From Acetivibrio sp964564015 (GTDB taxonomy: Bacteria; Bacillota; Clostridia; Acetivibrionales; Acetivibrionaceae), in assembly GCA_964564015.1 (NCBI GenBank), contig CAZLZR010000001.1, positions 62,001-126,000 of the forward strand: a DNA stretch of 64,000 bases, given 5' to 3'. Below are positions 9,032 to 17,757 of this stretch, one piece after another. The translations under genes were made by a program, and so were the position numbers. Below the pieces are notes generated by a model that was given only the letters and a program-made list of their open reading frames with translations, searched no databases and was not told where the DNA came from. Every line of letters begins with the position of its first letter. Positions within the stretch are counted from its first letter, which is position 1.

Positions 9032-10653
9032 TTTTTTTCAACATTATTTATTTCTAAAGTGGAATTTTCATGCTTCTCAAAAATATCATAATCGTTTTCA
9101 AGGTCTTTCACACCATCAAATAGTATGTTTTGGGAATTATTAACTTCAATCATGATATCACCGGAAATTTCTCTAAAAGTTGTGTTGCTGAATTTTAAAT
9201 CTGTACTCTGATTTATAATAACTCCACCGAAACTACACTCTTCAATAACGCTATTGCTTACATTCATTTGAACAGCATTATTTGTTATTATTCCATGTGA
9301 TCCGCACCCATAGAATGAACAATTTTTTATATTTATACCTCTGCTATCTTCAATGTTTAAGACTTCGGCAACACAACCGAAAGTTTCTACTCCGTGCCCC
9401 ATCATAATATTTTCAAAGGATATATTATTTGAACCCGATACTTTCAGTACACTTGAAAAAGCGTCGAGCAATGCTATTTCAACACGTTCATTACCTAAGC
9501 CTATAATGCTTAAATTTTCAACATTTACAATGCTAAATTCCAAATAACCTGAGTTTTCGCTGTGTGTCCTTACATATGGATTCTGGACTGATGATGCATA
9601 ACCAAGGTCATAAATGCCGGGCTTTAAGTATATTGTTCTGTTTGGCCCAATCAAAGAAACCAACTGGTATGGGTTTTCTACAGTTACCTCTCCATTCTCA
9701 AGCTCAGGTATGTTTTTATCGAACTTATGAAGGTTTGAAATGTCTCCGGAATAACTTTCTCTCATTTGGGTCTTATATAACAATCTATTGTCGGAATAAT
9801 AATCTTCTATGGATATAAATTCTCCATCCACCCATTTTAATGTATCGCCACCATAAACGCCGCCTGAAATTCTGCTTCCCATATAAATGGTATCATAATT
9901 AACCGATACAAATTGTGCATTGGGATTTAATCCAATACTCTCAAGATCAACAATTTCAAGTTTATTATTTTCAAACAGATACATTGAATATAAGGGATAT
10001 TCGTCCATATGACTATCCATAATGAAAATTTCTTTTTTCTCATCGGGTACCAGATTTGTCACTGCTACAGTGCTAATTACGGGAATTGATGTTCGGTCAT
10101 ACATATTTAACCTGCCGGAATTAAAGCCATATACACATAAAAAAATATTTTGCTCTTCATATTTTTTAGTAATGTCTAAGCGATATTCCCATTCTTTGAT
10201 ACTGTTGTCATAAGGATAGGCATATGTAATAAGGAGCTCATTTTCATTATCATTATTTACATCTGCTACTGAAAAAGATGTTATTCTGTAGCTGGATACA
10301 GCGTATTCATTAATAGTATCCTTTAAGTCTTGAACTAGTGATTCTTTAATTGCAGACTTGTATGAATTATTAATGAGTTTACTGAATTTGTCTATATCTA
10401 TTGGTTGGTCAGTTTCCACATTAACTGCAGTTGTTGAAGAAGGTGTGGAAAGAGGTGTAGTAACGTCCTTAACCGCTGTATTTTTCTGGATTTTACTTGG
10501 TAATGAAGAACTAATTGTGGTAGTTGGGTTTAAGACCGATTCTTGTGACCCCGGCTTGCTTAAATTTTTATATGCAAGTACTACAACTCCTGTTAATATA
10601 ATAATAGCAAATGCAGTAATAAGGCTGATAGTAATCCATTTCTTTTTATTCAT
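9028..10653 (-). CDS. membrane-anchored right-handed beta-helix protein
   Basis: 541 residues with one N-terminal transmembrane segment (8-30), so an extracellular protein anchored at its N-terminus. A Ser/Thr/Pro-rich linker (33-80) is followed by a middle domain with the VCBS/FG-GAP-like segment VADVNNDNENELLITYAY (about 130). From about residue 330 repeated strands of the type NISFENIMMG, GINIKNCSFYG, MNVSNSVIEECSFGG and LKFSNTTFREISG form a parallel beta-helix, as in polysaccharide lyases or carbohydrate-binding proteins. The fold is clear; no catalytic residues can be assigned. GAGGT lies 8 nt before the start. Single gene, divergent from the lipoprotein at 10772. Confidence 0.75.
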   Translation of the reverse strand: MNKKKWITISLITAFAIIILTGVVVLAYKNLSKPGSQESVLNPTTTISSSLPSKIQKNTAVKDVTTPLSTPSSTTAVNVETDQPIDIDKFSKLINNSYKSAIKESLVQDLKDTINEYAVSSYRITSFSVADVNNDNENELLITYAYPYDNSIKEWEYRLDITKKYEEQNIFLCVYGFNSGRLNMYDRTSIPVISTVAVTNLVPDEKKEIFIMDSHMDEYPLYSMYLFENNKLEIVDLESIGLNPNAQFVSVNYDTIYMGSRISGGVYGGDTLKWVDGEFISIEDYYSDNRLLYKTQMRESYSGDISNLHKFDKNIPELENGEVTVENPYQLVSLIGPNRTIYLKPGIYDLGYASSVQNPYVRTHSENSGYLEFSIVNVENLSIIGLGNERVEIALLDAFSSVLKVSGSNNISFENIMMGHGVETFGCVAEVLNIEDSRGINIKNCSFYGCGSHGIITNNAVQMNVSNSVIEECSFGGVIINQSTDLKFSNTTFREISGDIMIEVNNSQNILFDGVKDLENDYDIFEKHENSTLEINNVEKN

Positions 10654-10771
10654 TTTAATACCTCAACTTTTAATAAAAAATGTATTTAATAATTATATCA
10701 CACTAAAGCTGATAATAAATATGGTAAAATAATAACAGATTAAGTTTTTTCTTAACAGGGAGGATGATTGA

Positions 10772-11245
10772 ATGTATGGAATATATGGCCATAAACCCTA
10801 TAAATACCTGCAGTTGCTATTGATGATTGTTTGTATTTCATTGATTTCTACAGGATGTATGGATTTTGGAAAGGATATGGAGACAATTAGTCCAACTGAT
10901 CAGCAAATTTCAAAATGCAAGGAAATAATGTGTTTGAATCAGGACTTAAATATAGAGCCTCTTGGATTGAAAATCTATGACTCAGGAATAGATAATGCTA
11001 CCATTTTTAAGTTTAGAACAAGCGCAAAATCTATGGAAGAAATATTTGACTCTGATAGTGTGGATACGTCAAGATTTTCAGAAGATTATTCCCTTAGTGA
11101 AGAAAAAGGATTGGAATGGTGGGATGTTACGGGCAAGAAGTTTACCGGCGGACAAGTTTCACTGCCAAACGCTAAATACATGAATGTTGGTTTACAGGAG
11201 AAAGATAACGGTTTTATTGTTTATATATTTTGGTTTGAAACCTGA
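10772..11245 (+). CDS. small secreted lipoprotein of unknown function
   Basis: 157 residues. A type II signal peptide ends in LISTGC with lipidation at Cys29. The mature part of about 128 residues has no recognisable motif. Start supported by AGGGAGG about 11 nt upstream. Ends about 110 nt before the stalk-domain protein gene and could be co-transcribed with it. Function unknown; outer face of the membrane expected. Confidence 0.65.
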   Translation: MYGIYGHKPYKYLQLLLMIVCISLISTGCMDFGKDMETISPTDQQISKCKEIMCLNQDLNIEPLGLKIYDSGIDNATIFKFRTSAKSMEEIFDSDSVDTSRFSEDYSLSEEKGLEWWDVTGKKFTGGQVSLPNAKYMNVGLQEKDNGFIVYIFWFET

Positions 11246-11355
11246 TGAAAGTCATGGATTCAAATAATGTTCTATAATGCTGCCTTTTTTGAACCGCTTA
11301 AATAAAAGGTCAATTACGAATATAATATTGTAACAAAATCTGGAGGGTTTGAAAT

Positions 11356-13008
11356 ATGACGATTAAAAGTAAATACAAAATTACGATTTTAAGAATTAAC
11401 CTGATTATCTTTATTTTTTCAATATTGTTTTTGGCTCGGGTTTATGCGTTGAATGGAGGGGAAAAAGCTGCGGGTGCTATTCCGGGAGGATTACCTTCAA
11501 AATTAATGGTTGGACTTTTCGAGGGAAATGACAGTTCATGGATGAAAAACAGTGGAGTTCCCTGGAACGCAAGATACATATACTTAACCAAAGGTTGGGC
11601 CAACAACTGGGGCTGGGGAAATCGTGACGGAGCCTATGCGCTGGATTTCATGAAAACCTGCCAGCAGATGAATGCCGTGCCATATATGCAGTATTATTGC
11701 ATGAATGAAATGCCCGGAGGTGGCGAGACAGAATTCTATAAAAAAACAACCGATGCTGCAACGATGAAAGAATATTTCTCTGATTTTATTCTGCTAATGA
11801 AAAAGGCCAAGGAATTTGCCAAACCGGTGGTAATTCTTGTAGAAGCTGATGGATTTGCATTTATGCAGCATCAGGCAAAATCTACAGATAAGTATTGTGC
11901 AATAAAGGATACAGGACTTCAGGAACTAAGCGGTCTTCCCAATAGTGTTGCGGGTTGGGGCATGGCTTTTCTCGAAATACGTAAAAAGGTTGGTGCGAAC
12001 AACGCATTATTGGGAATTCACGTCTCGGGATGGGCTAGTGGAAAGGATATAGTTTATTTCTCTATATCAGATCAGCTTCAGCCCGAAGTTGATAAAGTGT
12101 ATTCGTTTTTATCACCTATGGGACTTGGGGCTAATCAAACCGGCGAAACTTATGATTTGCTGGTTGGTGACCCTTTAGACAGAGATCCTGAATTTTACAG
12201 AATGAATAACAACCAGGACAGATGGCTCGATACAAATGATAACGCCTCTATAAACACCAAGAGTTTTAACCGTTATGCCGAGTGGCTGAGACTATGGAAT
12301 GTTAAAAGCCAAAAACGCTGGATACTGTGGCAGATTCCACTTGGAAATTCAAATCATAAGAATGTGCACAATAATGGAGGAGATAGGGAAGGATATAAAG
12401 GTAATTTTCCTGAATACTTTTTTGGGAACGGAATGGAAGCTCATCTGACCAGATTTGCAAATTCAGGGGTTATAGCTCTGCTGTTTGGTGCAGGCACCGG
12501 TGGGCAGGCCTCCTATCAGAATGACATCTATACTGACGGACAACCCTTTATGAAAAAACATGCAGGAAATTTCTTTACGAATGGAGGAATGACACTTGGA
12601 CAAAAGACCGCACTCCCTAAGAATGCATCACAGATTTCAATGAAAATCGGAGATCCGTACATGCAGGTAGATGGAGTGACGGCAGAAATAGATCCCGGAA
12701 GAGGCACAAAACCTGTGATAATAAACAACAGAACTATACTGCCTATAAGAGCAACTATTGAAGCGTTAGGTGGAAGTGTGGCATGGGACGGTGCGTCAAA
12801 AAAGGTTTCGATACAATTAAATGGCAAGACAATCAATCTATGGATTGGCAGCAGTAATATTCAAGTAAATGGGCAGAATATGAACATCGATACTGCTCCT
12901 GCCATTATTAATGATAGGACCTATGTCCCTTTAAGAGCTGTATTGGAGAACCTTGGCTGCAGTGTACAATGGTTTGATTCTACCAGGTCAATTTTGATAA
13001 AGAAATAG
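11356..13008 (+). CDS. secreted TIM-barrel-like protein with C-terminal stalk domain
   Basis: 550 residues. Signal peptide at 1-31 (LFLARVYALNG). Residues about 45-410 form an alpha/beta region with many aromatic and acidic residues at predicted strand ends (YMQYYCMNEMPGG, VILVEADGFAFMQ, WILWQIPLGNSNHKN), reminiscent of glycoside hydrolase barrels; no CAZy family was recognised. Residues about 435-550 hold a copper-amine-oxidase-N-like stalk domain with the paired motifs NNRTILPIRATIEALGG and NDRTYVPLRAVLENLGC, a non-enzymatic module common on clostridial surface proteins. Start has TGGAGGG 10 nt upstream. It may be a novel carbohydrate-active enzyme (inference). Confidence 0.65.
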   Translation: MTIKSKYKITILRINLIIFIFSILFLARVYALNGGEKAAGAIPGGLPSKLMVGLFEGNDSSWMKNSGVPWNARYIYLTKGWANNWGWGNRDGAYALDFMKTCQQMNAVPYMQYYCMNEMPGGGETEFYKKTTDAATMKEYFSDFILLMKKAKEFAKPVVILVEADGFAFMQHQAKSTDKYCAIKDTGLQELSGLPNSVAGWGMAFLEIRKKVGANNALLGIHVSGWASGKDIVYFSISDQLQPEVDKVYSFLSPMGLGANQTGETYDLLVGDPLDRDPEFYRMNNNQDRWLDTNDNASINTKSFNRYAEWLRLWNVKSQKRWILWQIPLGNSNHKNVHNNGGDREGYKGNFPEYFFGNGMEAHLTRFANSGVIALLFGAGTGGQASYQNDIYTDGQPFMKKHAGNFFTNGGMTLGQKTALPKNASQISMKIGDPYMQVDGVTAEIDPGRGTKPVIINNRTILPIRATIEALGGSVAWDGASKKVSIQLNGKTINLWIGSSNIQVNGQNMNIDTAPAIINDRTYVPLRAVLENLGCSVQWFDSTRSILIKK

Positions 13009-13334
13009 TTGTTATTACATTAATAGCAGACCGAAAATTCTATGTAAATTGTATACAAAATACACTAAATTTTATTTTTTTTGATACAAAAACGTAGATT
13101 ATAAAAATAATATTTGATATAATAAGGTTGTATACAAAGAACATGAAGTTGATTTTTTAAATCAAAAATCTGGATTATATATGTAATATTTGGTATAATA
13201 AATAAAGGTAATAAAGATTGCAAATTCGAATCGAACTTATAGAATTTTTAATATATTGAATTGAGTAGTTTTTTATTGTGCTTACAAACTTCTTTAAAAA
13301 TAAATATAAGTAAAATATTGAGGAGGATGCAGCA
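13009..13334. promoter_or_regulatory. regulatory gap with two TTGTATACAA palindromes and a duplicated promoter-like element
   Basis: This 326-bp AT-rich gap holds two identical 10-bp palindromes TTGTATACAA (13049-13058 and 13128-13137), the core of GntR/FadR-type operators. A segment of about 39 bp ending in ATATTTGRTATAATAA also occurs twice (13087-13125 and 13163-13201), each copy containing a perfect -10 TATAAT. It precedes the small protein gene at 13335, which probably is the target. Confidence 0.5.
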
Positions 13335-13535
13335 ATGAAAGAATTTGGAATCGATTGTAAGTTTAATTATCTTGGACCAAGTAAGCCGGCGTTACCTCAG
13401 AATGAAGTAGTAGGGTTGAATTTAAGGCATGGTGAACAGGTAAAAGTGTTTCATGACGACATTGTATTGACAGGAACTGTAGTGTATGATGAACAATTAC
13501 CTAAAATGTATCAGTGGTATGTAAACCTTGATTAA
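13335..13535 (+). CDS. small protein of unknown function (66 aa)
   Basis: 66 residues with a strong ribosome binding site (GAGGAGG, 8-9 nt before ATG) and a good terminator right after it, so a real monocistronic gene. The sequence is beta-rich (EQVKVFHDDIVLTGTVVYDEQ), without signal peptide or membrane segment, and could be a small SH3- or OB-like barrel. No family recognised. The complex upstream region suggests regulated expression. Confidence 0.65.
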   Translation: MKEFGIDCKFNYLGPSKPALPQNEVVGLNLRHGEQVKVFHDDIVLTGTVVYDEQLPKMYQWYVNLD

Positions 13536-13567
13536 ACTGTATAAATTTATTGAGTGAAGATAGCAGA

Positions 13568-13600
13568 GCAACGTCATTAATAATGCGTTGCCCTGTTTTT
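13568..13600 (+). terminator. intrinsic terminator of the 66-aa gene
   Basis: GCAACG / CGTTGC stem extended by CATT / AATG, followed by CCCTGTTTTT. Confidence 0.8.
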
Positions 13601-13697
13601 ATGTAAGATGTAATATAATACCTGTCAATACTTAGCATTTTAAGACAGGATAAATAATTCAAAAACGTGTATTATTGAAGTAGAGAGGAGGAGCTTC

Positions 13698-14555
13698 ATG
13701 GAATGGCTTGACGCAATGAATAAGACAATAGACTATATTGAAAGCAATATTACCGAAAAACTTGATATTGAAGAGATTGCTAAAATAGCCTTATCATCGC
13801 CGTTTCACTTTCAGCGTCTTTACTATATGATAACCGGTGTGACAGTGGCTGAATATATTCGTAGAAGGAGACTAACACTTGCTGCACAGGATATATTATC
13901 AGGGGAAAAGGTAATTGATGTTGCTTACAGTTATGGATATGAAACACCTGAAGCATTTACAAAAGCTTTCAGAAAAATGCATGGAATAAGTCCAAAGGCT
14001 GCGCGCGAGCCGGGGGTGAGTCTCAAGGCATATCCTAAGCTATCCTTTCATATTTCAGTTAAAGGAGATGTTGGTATGAATTATAAGATTGTTGAAATGG
14101 ATGGGTTTAAAATTGTAGGGAAAAAAATAAAGGTAACGACCGAGAACGGGGAGAATTTCATTCGGATACCAAAATTCTGGGATGAATGTAACCAGGACGG
14201 GACTATGGATTGGATGAGCGGTAGGGTAGGAAAACGCGGAGTTATGGGGGTGTGTCTGGATATGGGGAATTTTTGTGAAGGGCACTTTTCTTATATGATA
14301 GCGATTGAAGACAATGAAGAACCTCTTCCGGAGGGATATATTACTGAATTTATTCCTCCAGCAACCTGGGCAGTATTTGAATCGGTTGGACCATTGCCAG
14401 ATGCCTTGCAGGATGTTGCCAAGCGCATATTTTCAGAATGGTTTCCGTCTACCGGTTATGAGCATGACTTAGCACCGGAGCTTGAGATATATACTGAAGG
14501 GGATGTGACATCCCCTGACTATAGATGCGAATATTGGGTTCCCATCAAGAAGTAA
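13698..14555 (+). CDS. AraC-family regulator with GyrI-like effector domain
   Basis: 285 residues. Residues 1-110 contain the two helix-turn-helix motifs of AraC/XylS regulators (LDIEEIAKIALSSPFHFQRLYY and VIDVAYSYGYETPEAFTKAFRKMHGISP). Residues about 130-285 form a GyrI-like (AraC effector-binding) domain ending in CEYWVPIKK, a typical GyrI finish. Such Rob/BltR-like proteins sense small amphipathic drugs or metabolites. Start has AGAGGAGGAG 7 nt upstream. Single gene followed by a strong terminator; no efflux pump lies beside it, so the target regulon is elsewhere or unknown. Confidence 0.85.
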   Translation: MEWLDAMNKTIDYIESNITEKLDIEEIAKIALSSPFHFQRLYYMITGVTVAEYIRRRRLTLAAQDILSGEKVIDVAYSYGYETPEAFTKAFRKMHGISPKAAREPGVSLKAYPKLSFHISVKGDVGMNYKIVEMDGFKIVGKKIKVTTENGENFIRIPKFWDECNQDGTMDWMSGRVGKRGVMGVCLDMGNFCEGHFSYMIAIEDNEEPLPEGYITEFIPPATWAVFESVGPLPDALQDVAKRIFSEWFPSTGYEHDLAPELEIYTEGDVTSPDYRCEYWVPIKK

Positions 14556-14565
14556 AACTTTGGGT

Positions 14566-14599
14566 AAAAAAACTGTCCTGTTGTCAGGGCAGTTTTTTT
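14566..14599 (+). terminator. intrinsic terminator after the AraC gene
   Basis: AAAAAACTGTCCTG / CAGGGCAGTTTTTT stem with a 4-nt loop, A-run before and T-run after. A second hairpin (ATGCC / GGCAT, 14601-14631) and a short GC hairpin (14688-14700) follow in the 306-bp gap; nothing else is seen there before the prsA ribosome binding site. Confidence 0.85.
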
Positions 14600-14861
14600 A
14601 ATGCCTAAGAAAGTGCATTTCTTTCTGGCATCAAAAAAGTCTACCGAAAGGCTGTTTACTGCAGAGGAATACACTGGCTTTAAATCGGCGAAGCCGACTT
14701 GTCAAAAAATTTTAGTGGAATTGTTTCTGAATATGGAGTAAAATTATTAATTGTAGCTGTTTAAAAATTATTTTACTGGTATTCTATTTTTTGAATTGTA
14801 AAATAATGAAAATAATAAAGTTTTAACAATAAATAATTTAATAATTTTATGGAGGCTAATT

Positions 14862-15920
14862 ATGAACTTAAAAAGAGTTATACCCTTTGCATTATGCTTA
14901 TCACTACTTTTTAGTGTTACTGCGTGCAAGAAGGACGGAGTGTTGCCCGATACTAAAGACTCAAACGAAATTGTAGGTACAGTTGGAGAAGAAAAGATAT
15001 CAGCTAAGGAATTCAAATTTTACGTCAATATGGAAAAAAGCCAAATTGAAGCTCAGGAAGGCATAGCTGATAAAAGTAAAGAAGAAAAGAAAAAATTCTG
15101 GGAAGCAGAAGAGAATGCTGAGAAGAAACAAACAGTCATAGAGAATACTTTTAATAACCTGACGGAACTTAAAATTTTATTGATGAGTGCTAAGAAGGAT
15201 AATGTCAAGTTAGAACAAAAAGACATGGATGATATAAATAGTAGTATAGAAGAAATTGTTAAGAGTGAAGGGAACGGAAATAGGGAGGCAGCTGACAAGG
15301 CAATAAAGGAAATTTATGGTGTTTCAATAGATGACTATAAAGCATTTTATCAGGACTATGTGCTTGCGTACTCTTCTTATGCTTCTAATCAACCGGGTAA
15401 AATTGAAATTAACGAGAGTGATATAAAAGCAGAGTTTGAAAAGAATAAGGAACAATATGATAAAGTAACTGTAAAGCATGTACTTGTTTTAACTAGTGAC
15501 AGTGAAACACAAAATCCGCTTCCAGAAGATGAAATTGCAAAAAAGAAACTTCTTGCGGATGAAATTCTTAATAAGGCAAAAGCAGGTGAAGATTTTGAAG
15601 CATTAGTAAAACAATATTCCGAAGATCCAGGCTCAAAAGACCAAGGGGGAGAATATACTTTTGGCAGGGGAGAGATGGTGACTGAATTTGAAGAATGGTC
15701 ATTTGCTGCAAAAGAAGGCGATATGGGTGTTGTTCAGACAAGTTATGGTTTTCATGTTATGAAATTTATAAAGCGTGTTGATGCATCATTGGACGCTGAA
15801 AAGGATGGCATTAAGCAGAAATTGCAAGAGGAGCAGTTTGTAAATAAAATGGATGAAATTAAGGAAAAAAATCCATTGGTTAAAAAACAGGAAGTTATAG
15901 ATAAATTGGATTTATTCTAA
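14862..15920 (+). CDS. prsA: PrsA-type foldase lipoprotein (peptidyl-prolyl isomerase)
   Basis: 352 residues. Lipoprotein signal peptide with lipobox SVTAC (Cys22). A SurA/PrsA-like helical N-domain (about 35-195) is followed by a parvulin rotamase domain (about 200-310) with VKHVLV, AKAGEDFEALVKQYSEDPGSKDQGGE and SYGFHVMKF, then a helical tail. It acts on the outer face of the membrane, catalysing cis-trans prolyl isomerisation and helping exported enzymes fold; relevant here because many large secreted proteins are encoded nearby. Start has TGGAGG 7 nt upstream. Confidence 0.9.
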   Translation: MNLKRVIPFALCLSLLFSVTACKKDGVLPDTKDSNEIVGTVGEEKISAKEFKFYVNMEKSQIEAQEGIADKSKEEKKKFWEAEENAEKKQTVIENTFNNLTELKILLMSAKKDNVKLEQKDMDDINSSIEEIVKSEGNGNREAADKAIKEIYGVSIDDYKAFYQDYVLAYSSYASNQPGKIEINESDIKAEFEKNKEQYDKVTVKHVLVLTSDSETQNPLPEDEIAKKKLLADEILNKAKAGEDFEALVKQYSEDPGSKDQGGEYTFGRGEMVTEFEEWSFAAKEGDMGVVQTSYGFHVMKFIKRVDASLDAEKDGIKQKLQEEQFVNKMDEIKEKNPLVKKQEVIDKLDLF

Positions 15921-15948
15921 TAACTATAAAAGTACAAGCGGAATTTAT

Positions 15949-15990
15949 AAACCTGTGAGAACGCATAAATATGTGATTTCACAGGTTTCT
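15949..15990 (+). terminator. probable terminator after prsA
   Basis: Stem AAACCTGTGA / TCACAGGTTT (10 bp) with a 20-nt loop and a weak T-tail. Confidence 0.55.
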
Positions 15991-16069
15991 TAATAATTAG
16001 TATTTACTTGCATAAATTATTGATATATTATATTTTTGTAAAAAATTATTAGGGAAGAATGGTGATTGT

Positions 16070-16648
16070 ATGGATGAGAGGTTTACTTATAATACATATC
16101 TTGTTCGCAGAAAGATTTTGAATCTTGCTGGTGCGTCTTTTCACTTTTATGACCCAATGGGAAATGTTGTTTTATTTGCAAGAATGAAAGCGTTTAAGCT
16201 CAAGGAAGATATTACGATATTCAGCGGAGAAGATATGCAAGAACCAATGCTGAACATAAAAGCCCGTAATATAGTTGATTTTTCTGCTACATACGATGTG
16301 TTTGATGTTCAATCAAATGAAAAGGTTGGAGCATTGAGGAGAAAGGGGCTTAAATCTGTACTCAGGGACGAATGGGTGGTTCTGGACGAGTTTGACAATG
16401 AAATAGGCACTATAAAAGAAGACAGTACTGCACTTGCTCTTGTAAGAAGATTTCTTATTAATCTTATACCACAGTCGTATAGTTGTGTGATAAACAACCT
16501 TGATGTGTGTACTTACAAACAAAACGCCAATCCCTTTGTAATAAAAATAAACATTGATTTTTCAATGGACAGAGACAATACTTATGATAGACGTCTGGGT
16601 ATAGCAGCAGGATTGCTTTTGTGTGCAATTGAAGGAAAACAGAATTAA
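16070..16648 (+). CDS. LURP-one-related / scramblase-fold protein
   Basis: 192 residues, no signal peptide. The pattern of beta-strands YLVRRKILNLAGASFHFYD, ITIFSGEDMQEPMLNIKARN and ATYDVFDVQSNEKVGALRRKG is that of the LURP-one-related / phospholipid scramblase superfamily (tubby C-terminal-like barrel), which binds lipids or acts as a membrane-associated scaffold. A hydrophobic stretch at 173-187 closes the protein, as the central helix of the barrel. A bacterial role is unclear. Single gene with its own terminator. Confidence 0.75.
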   Translation: MDERFTYNTYLVRRKILNLAGASFHFYDPMGNVVLFARMKAFKLKEDITIFSGEDMQEPMLNIKARNIVDFSATYDVFDVQSNEKVGALRRKGLKSVLRDEWVVLDEFDNEIGTIKEDSTALALVRRFLINLIPQSYSCVINNLDVCTYKQNANPFVIKINIDFSMDRDNTYDRRLGIAAGLLLCAIEGKQN

Positions 16649-16662
16649 TTTGAAATGATAAC

Positions 16663-16695
16663 AATAGGGCTGGAGAGATCCGGCTCTATTATTTT
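16663..16695 (+). terminator. intrinsic terminator after the LURP-one-like gene
   Basis: 12-bp stem with two G-U pairs (AATAGGGCTGGA / TCCGGCTCTATT), 4-nt loop GAGA, then ATTTT. Confidence 0.75.
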
Positions 16696-16887
16696 GAAAA
16701 ATTATAGCTTGGGTGTTATATTAATTTAACCCCGTTCAATGTAAAATTATCTTCATGATTGGTAATTAAATATAATTTAAGTTCTTTTCAACATATGCTT
16801 TGTGTGCTATACTGAAACTCGAAAAATGGTTTGTTTTCCAGAACAATTTTTGAATTAATTCAAGCATTTTTGAAAGGAGAAGTTTTA

Positions 16888-17403
16888 ATGAATAACAATA
16901 AAGTCAAATTTTTGACAAGGACAGCCATGCTTTTAGCATTGACATTAGTTTTTCAATACCTTGGCCGACTAATTCCACTAGGTCAATATAATAGTTTTAT
17001 AGTAGGTCCTTTGGTTAACGCCTGCCTCTTAATATCAACAGGCCTGGTTGGAATTTATTCAGGAGCCGTTATATCAGTTTTGTCGCCTTTTGGAGCTCTT
17101 TTGACAGGTGCAGCATATCCTTTGGTATTTGCTCCGTTTATAGCATTGGGGAACTTTGTACTTGTACTATTGTTCTATGTTTTCAAAGAGAAAAGAGTAT
17201 TGGGAGTTATATCCGGAGCAATAGTAAAGTTTGTAGTGATTTATGGTTCACTGCTTTACGTAATACCTTATTTCAAACTGATGCCTACAAATATGGCTTT
17301 AAAATTAGCAGGATTTAGTTTCGGCTGGCCTCAGCTTGTGACAGCGTTAATTGGTGGAGCTATTGCAATACCTATAATCAACAGGATTAAAAGACATATT
17401 TAA
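16888..17403 (+). CDS. ECF transporter S component, substrate unknown
   Basis: 171 residues from the ATG at 16888, preferred over an upstream in-frame start at 16831 because AAGGAGA lies 7-8 nt before it. About five to six transmembrane segments fill the protein; the early segment FLTRTAMLLALTLVFQYLG with its Arg/Ala pattern is the S-component signature that contacts the shared EcfT subunit. It captures a vitamin or metal-related substrate and works with EcfA1A2T encoded elsewhere. The gap upstream (16696-16887) shows no riboswitch that I recognise, so substrate is open. It lies about 100 nt before the hydrogenase-linked genes. Confidence 0.8.
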   Translation: MNNNKVKFLTRTAMLLALTLVFQYLGRLIPLGQYNSFIVGPLVNACLLISTGLVGIYSGAVISVLSPFGALLTGAAYPLVFAPFIALGNFVLVLLFYVFKEKRVLGVISGAIVKFVVIYGSLLYVIPYFKLMPTNMALKLAGFSFGWPQLVTALIGGAIAIPIINRIKRHI

Positions 17404-17443
17404 AGTATCAAGATGTTTATTGAGGTATTTATTACTTCAGGAC

Positions 17444-17471
17444 TTGCCCTAAGTATATGATTTGGTATAAT
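17444..17471 (+). promoter_or_regulatory. candidate promoter of the TM1266-type regulator
   Basis: TTGCCC at 17444 and TATAAT at 17466, 16-nt spacer, about 35 nt before the ATG. Confidence 0.5.
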
Positions 17472-17505
17472 TAATACATAGTTAAAAAAATAACGAGGTT
17501 TGATT

Positions 17506-17757
17506 ATGGAAAAGGAAAACAAGGTTGCTGTTATCGGCATAGTTGTTAACAACCGTGAAGAGACCTCCCGGAAGGTCAATGAGGTTTTAAGCAATTTTGG
17601 GACAATTATTGTTGGTAGAATGGGTATTCCATACCGGGAAAAAGGGATATCGGTTATTTCAATAATAGTAGACGGTACAAACGATGAAATAGGTGCCTTG
17701 GCAGGAAAACTCGGTAATATTAATGGAATTAAAGCAAAAGTTGCTTTAACATATTAA
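17506..17757 (+). CDS. TM1266-type iron-only hydrogenase system regulator
   Basis: 83 residues from the ATG at 17506 (GAGGT 6 nt upstream; the in-frame TTG at 17500 is less likely). Sequence VAVIGIVVNNREETSRKVNEVL...GRMGIPYREKGISVISIIVDGTNDEIGALAGKLGNINGIKAKVALTY is a short ferredoxin/ACT-like fold of the TM1266 family, which is regularly next to hydE, hydF and hydG. It resembles the ligand-binding half of NikR without a DNA-binding part, so it may sense a ligand and act through a partner. It is separated from hydG by a 313-nt leader. Confidence 0.85.
   Translation: MEKENKVAVIGIVVNNREETSRKVNEVLSNFGTIIVGRMGIPYREKGISVISIIVDGTNDEIGALAGKLGNINGIKAKVALTY

Noticed and set aside
10358..10732. 124-codon plus-strand frame
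   Set aside because: Antisense to the N-terminal part of the beta-helix protein gene, whose composition explains it.
14688..14700. Short GC hairpin TCGGC / GCCGA between the AraC gene and prsA
   Set aside because: Too short and without a T-run; not supported as a terminator or RNA gene.
16696..16887. Riboswitch before the ECF S component
   Set aside because: I looked for known vitamin riboswitch consensus elements and found none; only AT-rich sequence with a weak TATACT.
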